Part shown: positions 1 to 5,669 of the stretch, piece after piece
Numbering within the stretch: the stretch's first letter is position 1
Layout of the letters: every line of letters starts with the position of its first letter
Source: Methanomicrobia archaeon
Lineage (GTDB): Archaea; Halobacteriota; Syntropharchaeia; Alkanophagales; Methanospirareceae
Direction of reading: 5' to 3'
Assembly (NCBI GenBank): GCA_016928455.1
Contig: JAFGKP010000023.1
Coordinates: forward strand, 1 to 5,669
DNA: 5,669 nucleotides
Program-made: the position numbers and the translations under genes
The notes under the pieces: generated by a model
Databases searched by the model: none
What the model was told of the DNA's origin: nothing
What the model saw: the letters and a program-made list of their open reading frames with translations, nothing else

Positions 1-1046
1 CCATGGCTCCCGTCCGGCCGCGGCATGCCGTGGCCTCGCACCCGTAACTTCGTGTTCGTCTGCGTCTCCGGTGGTATCGTCACGTTCACCTGTTTGCCCT
101 CAATAGTGCTGACCATCAGGTCGCCACCGAGAGCAGCCTGTGCGAAGCTGATCGGTACGGTCATAGAGAGATCATCCCCGCGCCGTGTGAAGACCGGATG
201 TTGCATCACGTTGATCAGCACATACAGATCACCCGGCGCTCCACCAATACGGGAATCCGGTAGTCTTCCGGCCTTCGGGATCTTGATCTCATGCCCGGTC
301 TTCACGCCTTGCTTGATCTTCAACGCGATCTTTGTCCGTTTTGTCATCATGCCACGGCCGCCGCAGGCGCTGCAGAGATCTACTGTCGCCTGGCCAGTAC
401 CCTGACACTGTGGGCAGACTGAAGCCTGCATTACCCGGGCACCACCGCGTGTCTGTACGGTTCGCACCTGACCCGTGCCTTTACATCTCGGGCAGGTGCT
501 CGGTCTCCCGGACTTCGAGCCTGTGCCGCCGCAAGCCTCGCAGACCCTGGACATCGGGACCTCGATCTTCTTCTCCACACCTCGCGCGGCTTCTTCAAGC
601 GTGATGTCAAGCTGCAATCGGACGTCCTCGCCACGAACCGGCCGCGCAATCCCTTCTCGACCGCCAAAGAGCGTGTCAAAGACACCACCGCGACTGGAGA
701 AGCCGGGACTCCCCGGGGTGCTGAAGAAGGTCTCGAAGATCGCGTTCCCGAAGATATCTTCTACGTCACGATAATGCGTGAAGTGAGACCAATCGAAGCC
801 TTGCGGTCCAAACGTTTCATCCACCACCCGTTCACCAATTTGATCGTACTTCGCGCGCTTCTCCTTATCCACGAGAACCTCGTACGCCTCTGAGATCTGC
901 TTGAACTTCTCCTCAGCCTCGCGCTTGTCTCCCTTATATACATCCGGATGGTACTGCTTCGCCAACCGCCGGTATGCCTTCTTGATCTCCGCCTCACTGG
1001 CGTCCTTACTCACGCCCAGAACCTCGTAGTAGTTCTTCTTTGGCAT
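1..1046 (-). CDS. dnaJ: Chaperone protein DnaJ (type I Hsp40), 3' end outside window
   Basis: DnaJ is the Hsp40 co-chaperone that delivers unfolded clients to DnaK and stimulates its ATPase in the cytoplasm. I translated 348 codons from the ATG at 1046. The J-domain spans about residues 5-70, starting NYYEVLGV, with the catalytic HPD at 33-35. A Phe-rich, rather Gly-poor linker covers about 77-135 and includes a DIF at 97-99. The zinc domain has all four CxxCxGxG repeats, at C169, C185, C211 and C225, so this is a full type I DnaJ. The C-terminal client-binding domains follow but are cut by the left edge; family length of about 370-385 aa suggests 25-40 residues are missing, including the dimerisation end. 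The start is secure: an in-frame TAA lies at 1064-1062 and a GAGAGG ribosome site (1056-1051) sits 4 nt before the ATG. It lies downstream of dnaK on the same strand, 183 nt away. Identity is certain from motifs; I see no frameshift. Confidence 0.97.
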   Translation of the reverse strand, partial: MPKKNYYEVLGVSKDASEAEIKKAYRRLAKQYHPDVYKGDKREAEEKFKQISEAYEVLVDKEKRAKYDQIGERVVDETFGPQGFDWSHFTHYRDVEDIFGNAIFETFFSTPGSPGFSSRGGVFDTLFGGREGIARPVRGEDVRLQLDITLEEAARGVEKKIEVPMSRVCEACGGTGSKSGRPSTCPRCKGTGQVRTVQTRGGARVMQASVCPQCQGTGQATVDLCSACGGRGMMTKRTKIALKIKQGVKTGHEIKIPKAGRLPDSRIGGAPGDLYVLINVMQHPVFTRRGDDLSMTVPISFAQAALGGDLMVSTIEGKQVNVTIPPETQTNTKLRVRGHGMPRPDGSH

Positions 1047-1229
1047 GCTTCCTCTCTGCTCTTACTTACTCCGGTTCTTTGAGCTTGGGTATCCCTGCGA
1101 AGCGCGCGGCTCAGCGGACATTATGCTACCAAAACCGAGAAAAAGGCAGTCACTGACGAGTGATTACGCATCCCGGCGGCTCATCGTATAGTACCGTGCA
1201 ATGCAAGGAAAAGTGGCAGCGGTGGGGTC
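1047..1229 (-). other. dnaK-dnaJ intergenic spacer
   Basis: This 183-nt gap separates the dnaK stop from the dnaJ start and contains no credible gene. It holds T-runs on the transcribed minus strand (see the separate terminator entry), a GAGAGG ribosome site just before dnaJ, and a second GGAG about 22 nt before the start. A weak TATA-like CATAAT at 1125-1120 would place a start of transcription about 50 nt before dnaJ, but it has no clear BRE. The length of the gap leaves open whether dnaJ is read only through from dnaK or also has its own promoter. Confidence 0.6.
1131..1162 (-). terminator. Possible archaeal oligo-T terminator or attenuator after dnaK
   Basis: Reading the minus strand, a short hairpin (CACT, loop CGTC, AGTG; 1162-1151) is followed by T5 at 1144-1140 and T4 at 1134-1131. 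Archaeal RNA polymerase terminates mainly on oligo-T in the non-template strand, and the hairpin is not required. The element lies 68-99 nt past the dnaK stop and before dnaJ, so it could end or reduce dnaK transcription. The stem is only 4 bp and the T-run is interrupted, so this is tentative. Confidence 0.35.
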
Positions 1230-3077
1230 TTATTCCTCCTCGTCCACCACCCGGTATTCTGCGTCCACCGGTCCACGCTTCGGCTCCTCCTGCGGCCCTG
1301 CTCCTCGCCCTGGCCCCGCTTGCGTACCACCCGTCTGCTGGTACGCCCGCATCGAGATCTCGTGGAGCGCGCGTGTCAGCTCTTCCATCTCCGACCGCAT
1401 CCTGCTCACATTATCAGTCTTTATCGTGTCCCGCAGCCGTTCTATGATCGCCATGATCTTCGTCCGCTCGTCAGCTGTGACCTTATCGCCCAGATCGTGT
1501 AACGAACGTTCAGAGGTATACATAAGGCTCTCTGCTTGATTCTTCGTCTCCACGATCTCACGGCGTCGCTTATCATCCTCTTCGAACCGCTTCGCGTCTT
1601 CCATCATCCGGTCGATCTCGCTCTGCGAGAGTTTTGTAGATGCGGTGATCGTAATCGCCTGTTGCTTGCCCGTGCCGAGATCCTTTGCAGTAACGTTCAA
1701 AATGCCGTTAGAGTCGATATCGAAGGTCACCTCGATCTGTGGTATACCCCGTGGTGCAGGCGGTATCCCCGTGAGGTTGAATCGGCCAAGACTGGTATTA
1801 TCCCGTGCAAACTCACGTTCACCCTGAAGGACATTGATCTCGACGCTCGTCTGACTTTCTGCGGCCGTGGAGAAGATCTCGCTCTTCCTCGTCGGGATCG
1901 TGGTGTTTCGCTCTATGAGCTTCGTAAAGACGCCGCCTAATGTCTCCACACCCAGTGAGAGCGGCGTCACATCCAGCAACACAACGTCCTTAACCTCGCC
2001 GGTTAAGACGCCCGCCTGTATTGCCGCACCGATTGCCACACACTCCATCGGATCGACTCCGCGCTCGCCCTTTGCACCCACATAATCCTCCACGAACTTC
2101 TGGACGATCGGCATCCTCGTCGGGCCGCCGACGAAGATCAATTTGGTGATGTCCTTTGAGGTAAGCTTCGCATCCTGCAGGGCCTGCTTGATCGAATCCT
2201 TTGTTCGCTCCACGATCGGCCGCACAAGCTCCTCCAGCTTCGCACGCGTCAATTTCATCACTAAATGCTTCGGCCCGCTGGCATCTGCTGTGATGAACGG
2301 GAGATTAATATCGGTCTCGAGCACGTTGGAAAGCTCTATCTTTGCCTTCTCGCTCGCTTCCCGTAACCGCTGTGTCGCCATCCTATCGTTCCGAACATCG
2401 ATTCCCGATTCCTTCTTGAACTCCTCGGCGACATAATCCACAATGACTTTGTCCATATCCGTTCCGCCCAGTTGCGTATCGCCGCTCGTGGAGATGACTT
2501 CGAAGACACCCTCGCTGAACTCCATGATCGTGACGTCCAGTGTGCCACCGCCGAAGTCAAAGACCAGGATCTTCTGCTCCTTCTCAGTCTTGTCGATACC
2601 ATACGCAAGCGCCGCAGCGGTAGGCTCGTTTATGATCCGCACCACCTCAAGACCAGCAATCGTTCCGGCATCTTTCGTCGCGGTACGTTGATTATCGTTG
2701 AAGTAGGCCGGCACGGTTAAGACGGCCTTATCAACTTTATCGCCCAGGAATGCTTCCGAATCCGTCTTGATCTTCTGGAGAATGAATGCCGTGATCTGCT
2801 GTGGTGTGTACTCCTTGCCATATGCTTTCACCTTGTAATCGGTCCCCATCTTCCGTTTGATCGCTGAGATCGTGCCTTCAGGATTAGAAACCGCCTGTCG
2901 TTTCGCAGGTTCGCCAACGAGCCGCTGACCGTCCTTCGTGAACGCAACATATGAAGGGAACGCCTTGCCACCCAGACTCGTGCCCTCCGCACTGGGAATG
3001 ATCGTGGCCTTACCACCAATCAATGCAGCGGCAGCCGAATTACTTGTTCCTACATCAATACCTATCGTTTTTACCAT
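1230..3077 (-). CDS. dnaK: Molecular chaperone DnaK (Hsp70), short archaeal/Gram-positive-type
   Basis: DnaK is the cytoplasmic Hsp70 that binds and releases unfolded polypeptides in an ATP cycle with DnaJ and GrpE. The 615-aa protein is full length. Its ATPase domain (about 1-360) shows phosphate-1 GIDVGTSNS (6-14), the conserved Lys of AIKR (K74), EPTAAALAYG (151-160), phosphate-2 FDFGGGTLDVT (173-183), GDTQLGG (199-205) with the conserved Thr at 201, and VGGPTRMP (316-323). The interdomain linker DVVLLDVTPLSL is at 364-375, followed by the beta substrate-binding domain to about 480, a helical lid to about 580, and a Gly/Pro-rich tail ending in acidic residues. The region after AIKR lacks the roughly 24-residue insert of Gram-negative DnaK. 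The start is fixed by an in-frame TGA two codons upstream (3083-3081) and a GGGAG site 7 nt before the ATG. It leads the chaperone pair, with dnaJ downstream; grpE is not adjacent on the upstream side. The stop is TAA. Confidence 0.98.
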   Translation of the reverse strand: MVKTIGIDVGTSNSAAAALIGGKATIIPSAEGTSLGGKAFPSYVAFTKDGQRLVGEPAKRQAVSNPEGTISAIKRKMGTDYKVKAYGKEYTPQQITAFILQKIKTDSEAFLGDKVDKAVLTVPAYFNDNQRTATKDAGTIAGLEVVRIINEPTAAALAYGIDKTEKEQKILVFDFGGGTLDVTIMEFSEGVFEVISTSGDTQLGGTDMDKVIVDYVAEEFKKESGIDVRNDRMATQRLREASEKAKIELSNVLETDINLPFITADASGPKHLVMKLTRAKLEELVRPIVERTKDSIKQALQDAKLTSKDITKLIFVGGPTRMPIVQKFVEDYVGAKGERGVDPMECVAIGAAIQAGVLTGEVKDVVLLDVTPLSLGVETLGGVFTKLIERNTTIPTRKSEIFSTAAESQTSVEINVLQGEREFARDNTSLGRFNLTGIPPAPRGIPQIEVTFDIDSNGILNVTAKDLGTGKQQAITITASTKLSQSEIDRMMEDAKRFEEDDKRRREIVETKNQAESLMYTSERSLHDLGDKVTADERTKIMAIIERLRDTIKTDNVSRMRSEMEELTRALHEISMRAYQQTGGTQAGPGRGAGPQEEPKRGPVDAEYRVVDEEE

Positions 3078-3084
3078 CTTTCAA

Positions 3085-3089
3085 CTCCC
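3085..3089 (-). promoter_or_regulatory. Ribosome binding site of dnaK
   Basis: GGGAG on the minus strand is followed by a 7-nt spacer and the dnaK ATG. Together with the in-frame TGA at 3083-3081 it decides the dnaK start. A stronger-looking AGGAGGT at 3116-3110 is too far upstream and probably lies at the transcription start itself. Confidence 0.75.
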
Positions 3090-3130
3090 AATAAAACGTG
3101 CTTTCCACTACCTCCTATCTTGCTTATTCG

Positions 3131-3144
3131 CTATAAAGGTTTCG
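3131..3144 (-). promoter_or_regulatory. Archaeal BRE-TATA promoter of dnaK
   Basis: On the minus strand CGAAA (3144-3140) is followed directly by C and CTTTATAG (3138-3131). This matches the archaeal TFB recognition element next to a TATA box. A start of transcription about 22-27 nt past the TATA centre falls near 3112-3108, giving a leader of roughly 31-35 nt that contains the GGGAG ribosome site. The combination of spacing, BRE and leader length is coherent and is the main regulatory evidence that the host is archaeal. No CIRCE operator or HSR1 palindrome is present. Confidence 0.7.
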
Positions 3145-3160
3145 TGCAGCGCCCGGTTGG

Positions 3161-3185
3161 TGCCATCTCGGCCACAACGATGGCA
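3161..3185. repeat. Perfect 7-bp inverted repeat between the divergent promoters, possible operator
   Basis: TGCCATC (3161-3167) and GATGGCA (3179-3185) are exact reverse complements separated by 11 nt, with half-site centres 18 bp apart. The repeat lies between the dnaK BRE (ending at 3144) and the gyrA TATA-like element (from 3191), abutting the position where the gyrA BRE would be. It could bind a dimeric regulator of gyrA or of both genes. One such repeat in 149 bp is not very improbable by chance (roughly one in five at this arm length and spacer range), so its role is a guess. Confidence 0.35.
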
Positions 3186-3190
3186 GCAGA

Positions 3191-3198
3191 TTTATTAC
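3191..3198 (+). promoter_or_regulatory. Probable TATA box of gyrA
   Basis: TTTATTAC is the only AT-rich TATA-like stretch close upstream of gyrA. The predicted start of transcription is at about 3217-3222, leaving a leader of only 5-10 nt before the ATG at 3227. No convincing purine-rich BRE precedes it, so it is weaker than the dnaK promoter. Confidence 0.5.
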
Positions 3199-3220
3199 AC
3201 TGCACTCCTTTAACCTAACT

Positions 3221-3224
3221 GGAG
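3221..3224 (+). promoter_or_regulatory. Poorly spaced Shine-Dalgarno-like GGAG before gyrA
   Basis: GGAG is followed by only CG before the ATG, a 2-nt spacer that is shorter than usual for effective pairing. Combined with the predicted 5-10 nt leader, gyrA may be translated as a nearly leaderless message, which is common in archaea. It still supports the chosen ATG, since no other in-frame start exists nearby. Confidence 0.35.
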
Positions 3225-3226
3225 CG

Positions 3227-5669
3227 ATGAACGAGGACGAGCGCGCGGTAGACGAAGCAGGGATCGACGAACGAGCGCACGTTATCGAGGTCAGTGTTGA
3301 GAATGAGATGAAGCGCTCCTACATCGACTACGCGATGAGCGTGATCGTCGGCCGTGCTCTTCCCGACGCCCGTGACGGGCTCAAGCCGGTGCATCGCCGG
3401 ATCCTCTATGGCATGCAGGAGCTGGGCGTCACGTATAATCGGTCGCACAAGAAATCCGCACGCATCGTGGGCGATGTTCTGGGCAAGTATCACCCGCATG
3501 GGGACGTTGCGGTGTATGACACCATGGTGCGCATGGCGCAGGATTTCTCCTACCGCTACCCCCTGGTAGATGGCCAGGGCAACTTCGGGAGCGTGGACGG
3601 CGATTCCGCGGCCGCGATGCGGTATACTGAGGCGCGACTCTCGAAGATCGCGAGCGAGCTCCTCGAGGATCTCGATAAGGATACCGTCGAGTGGGTACCC
3701 AATTTCGATAATACGCTCAAAGAGCCCCTGATATTGCCCGCAAAGCTCCCTAACCTCCTGATCAACGGCTCATCCGGCATTGCCGTTGGTATGGCCACCA
3801 ACATGCCACCGCATAACCTCGGCGAGGTCGTTGATGGCATCATTCGCGTCATCGACGAGCCCGATGTCGAGATCGAGGAGCTGATGGAGCACATAAAAGC
3901 GCCTGACTTCCCGACTGGTGGCATCATCTCGGGCTACGAAGGCATCCGCCAGGCATATCTGACCGGTCGGGGCAGCATTAAAATCCAGGCAAAGGTGGAG
4001 ATCGAGCAGAAAGCCAAACGAGAGCGGATCATCATCACGGAGATCCCCTATCAGGTGAACAAGAGCAAGCTGGTCGAGGAGATCGCGGAATTCGTCCGGA
4101 AATACAAGGTAGACAGCATTGTCGGGCTGCGCGACGAATCAGACCGCAAAGGGATGCGGATCGTCGTCAGCTTGAAGGCGGGCGCGAACGCTCCTATCAT
4201 CGTGAATCGGCTTTTCCGACGTACGCAGCTGGAGACCACCTTCGGGGTCATCAATCTGGCGCTCGTTGACGGCGAGCCCCGGGTCTTAACGCTTAAAGAG
4301 CTGATTGAGTGCTACATCAAGCATCGCAGAGAGGTCACGGTCCGGCGGCTGCAATTCGAACTGGATCGTGCGGAGAAGCGAAGGCACATATTAGAGGGCT
4401 TGATCATCGCGATCGCGCACATCGACGAGGTGATTCAGCTGATCAAAGCATCGAGCGATGTCAAAGCGGCTCAAGCCGCGCTGATCGAGAAATTCGCGCT
4501 CAGCGAAGTGCAGGCGAAAGAGATTCTGGACATGCGGCTCTCGCGGCTGAGCGCCCTCGAGCGTGATAAGATCGAGACCGAGCGCGCCGAGCTGGAGCAG
4601 AAGATCGCGTGGCTCAAGGAGATACTGGCGAGTGAAGCGCGCATCCTGGGCGTTATTAAAGATGAGTTGCGCGAGCTGAAGGAGAAGTACGGGGATAAGA
4701 GGCGCACCGAGATCGAGGAGATGGTGACACTCAGCGAGCGCGATTTCATCGAGGAGGAGGAAGTGATCCTCTTCTTCACCGAACGCGGGTACGTGAAACG
4801 ACTGCCTGAGAAGCTCTTCAAACAGCAGCAGCGCGGGGGTAAGGGGATTGCGGTCATCGATCGTAAGGAAGAGGATGTGGTCGTCAATTTCATTCGCGCA
4901 TCCACACGCGAGCGACTGCTGCTCTTTACCGAGGATGGTCGCGTCTTTCAGGTCAAGACCTATGAGATCCCGCCCAGCTCACGACATGCGAAAGGCAAAC
5001 CCCTGGTCAACGTTCCCGGGTTGAGCATCACCGCAGAAGAATCGAAGACCTTTGTCACCGCGCACTCGGTGCCAGAAGTGGTCGATGAGGCGATCGAGAA
5101 CGTGTATATCGTCTTCGCGACCAAACGTGGTGTGGTAAAACGGAGCGCGCTCGCAAGTTTGAAGAACATCCGCGTAACGGGTATTGTGGCATTGCGGGTT
5201 GACGCGCGCAAGCATGATGCACTGGTTGATGTGGCCCTGATGAAAGGTGAGGCGGATCAGGGCATTATCGTCAGCTCGAAGATGGGCAAAGCGATCTTCT
5301 TCCATGAGGAGGAGCTCCGTGAGATGGGCCGGTACGCCGCGGGCGTGCGCGGGATACGGTTGGATAAGGGCGACGAGGTTGCCAGTATCGAGACGGTCGA
5401 TCTAAGCATTCAGAAGTCACACTTCGTCACGATCACCGAGAAGGGGTATGGTAAACGAACACGGCTTGAAGCTTACCGCGAAACACATCGTGGCGGCAAG
5501 GGCGTGATCAGCATCCGCGGCGCGGAACGCAACGGGAACGTGGTGTGTATCAAGCAGGTGAAGCCCGACGATGACCTTATGATTACGACCTCCGATAACA
5601 TGGTGACCAAAATCGGTGTGCAGAATATCCCGGTCCAGGGGCGGAACACGCAGGGCGTGCGCCTGATGA
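3227..5669 (+). CDS. gyrA: DNA gyrase subunit A, 3' end outside window
   Basis: GyrA cuts and reseals DNA in the A2B2 gyrase that introduces negative supercoils using ATP. The frame is open for 814 codons from the ATG to the right edge with no stop. The N-terminal breakage-reunion domain begins around residue 25 (YIDYAMSVIVGRALPD, 32-47). It contains KYHPHGD (87-93), the catalytic tyrosine Y133 in RYTEARL next to R132, the DNA-bending isoleucine I185 in GSSGIAVGM, and EIPYQVNK. A long helical region about 435-500 is the coiled-coil gate. The C-terminal wrapping domain from about 510 shows six beta-pinwheel repeats and a GyrA-box QQRGGKG at 534-540, which separates it from ParC. The last visible residues, NTQGVRLM, are normally within a few dozen residues of the end. 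Residue 94 is Val where E. coli has Ser83; the acidic D98 (E. coli Asp87) is kept. There is no other in-frame start before Met28. gyrB is not upstream; dnaK diverges 149 nt away. Confidence 0.97.
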   Translation, partial: MNEDERAVDEAGIDERAHVIEVSVENEMKRSYIDYAMSVIVGRALPDARDGLKPVHRRILYGMQELGVTYNRSHKKSARIVGDVLGKYHPHGDVAVYDTMVRMAQDFSYRYPLVDGQGNFGSVDGDSAAAMRYTEARLSKIASELLEDLDKDTVEWVPNFDNTLKEPLILPAKLPNLLINGSSGIAVGMATNMPPHNLGEVVDGIIRVIDEPDVEIEELMEHIKAPDFPTGGIISGYEGIRQAYLTGRGSIKIQAKVEIEQKAKRERIIITEIPYQVNKSKLVEEIAEFVRKYKVDSIVGLRDESDRKGMRIVVSLKAGANAPIIVNRLFRRTQLETTFGVINLALVDGEPRVLTLKELIECYIKHRREVTVRRLQFELDRAEKRRHILEGLIIAIAHIDEVIQLIKASSDVKAAQAALIEKFALSEVQAKEILDMRLSRLSALERDKIETERAELEQKIAWLKEILASEARILGVIKDELRELKEKYGDKRRTEIEEMVTLSERDFIEEEEVILFFTERGYVKRLPEKLFKQQQRGGKGIAVIDRKEEDVVVNFIRASTRERLLLFTEDGRVFQVKTYEIPPSSRHAKGKPLVNVPGLSITAEESKTFVTAHSVPEVVDEAIENVYIVFATKRGVVKRSALASLKNIRVTGIVALRVDARKHDALVDVALMKGEADQGIIVSSKMGKAIFFHEEELREMGRYAAGVRGIRLDKGDEVASIETVDLSIQKSHFVTITEKGYGKRTRLEAYRETHRGGKGVISIRGAERNGNVVCIKQVKPDDDLMITTSDNMVTKIGVQNIPVQGRNTQGVRLM

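Noticed and set aside
25..405. 126-codon plus-strand open frame at the left edge
   Set aside because: It is antisense to the DnaJ zinc and C-terminal domains, which are clearly the coding reading.
1536..1940. 134-codon plus-strand open frame within dnaK
   Set aside because: It is antisense to the substrate-binding domain of DnaK, with no supporting motif or ribosome site.
3055..3116. AGGAGGT followed by GTG upstream of dnaK, giving a 17-codon upstream frame overlapping the dnaK start
   Set aside because: The spacing from AGGAGGT to GTG is only 1 nt and the predicted transcription start falls within this motif, so it is probably not translated.
3131..3138. CTATAAAG read on the plus strand as a gyrA TATA box
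   Set aside because: The BRE-like CGAAA lies on the dnaK side, fixing the orientation toward dnaK; plus-strand use cannot be excluded but nothing favours it.
3215..3219. CTAAC half-site resembling the archaeal HSR1 heat-shock operator
   Set aside because: The partner GTTAG at 5-nt spacing is absent, and the site is on the gyrA side rather than at the dnaK promoter.
3556..3927. 123-codon minus-strand open frame inside gyrA
   Set aside because: It overlaps the catalytic core of GyrA in antisense and is a compositional shadow of that gene.
4471..4905. 144-codon minus-strand open frame inside gyrA
   Set aside because: It is antisense to the well-conserved GyrA coiled-coil and first blades, is a low-complexity Ser/Arg-rich translation, and has no recognisable motif.
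3227..5669. Topoisomerase IV subunit A (ParC) as an alternative identity
   Set aside because: A GyrA-box and six C-terminal pinwheel repeats are present, which fits GyrA and not typical ParC.

Overview
The window holds three housekeeping genes and no mobile element, RNA gene or CRISPR array. On the minus strand are dnaK (complete, 3077 to 1230) and, downstream of it, dnaJ (starts at 1046 and runs off the left edge). Divergent from dnaK on the plus strand is gyrA (starts at 3227 and runs off the right edge still open). All three frames are intact.

The host is most likely a euryarchaeon, perhaps in the broad Methanomicrobia/ANME/Archaeoglobi area; I cannot place it more precisely. Three things point that way. 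The dnaK upstream region has a textbook archaeal BRE plus TATA box (CGAAA followed by CTTTATAG) rather than a -35/-10 pair. DnaK lacks the roughly 24-residue insert of Gram-negative DnaK and carries GTSNSAAA and VGGPTRMP variants that I associate with archaeal DnaK. The gyrA upstream region has an AT-rich TATA-like element about 30 nt before the start. A bacterium with short-form DnaK is not fully excluded.

Layout: 1-1046 dnaJ (348 codons visible, C-terminus missing); 1047-1229 a 183-nt dnaK-dnaJ spacer with T-runs in the direction of transcription; 1230-3077 dnaK (615 aa); 3078-3226 a 149-nt divergent regulatory region with two promoters facing away from each other and a perfect 7-bp inverted repeat between them; 3227-5669 gyrA (814 complete codons, probably lacking only the last few dozen residues).

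DnaK and DnaJ form an ATP-driven Hsp70/Hsp40 chaperone pair; their nucleotide-exchange partner GrpE is not next to them here. GyrA is the DNA-breaking and wrapping subunit of DNA gyrase; gyrB is not upstream of it. In archaea both systems are generally regarded as acquired from bacteria, so the window reads as a junction of two bacterial-type systems under archaeal-style promoters. I see no previously undescribed system. The points most worth a second look are the valine at the quinolone-contact position of GyrA, two GyrA-box-like motifs in its C-terminal domain, and the compact divergent promoter with its inverted repeat.
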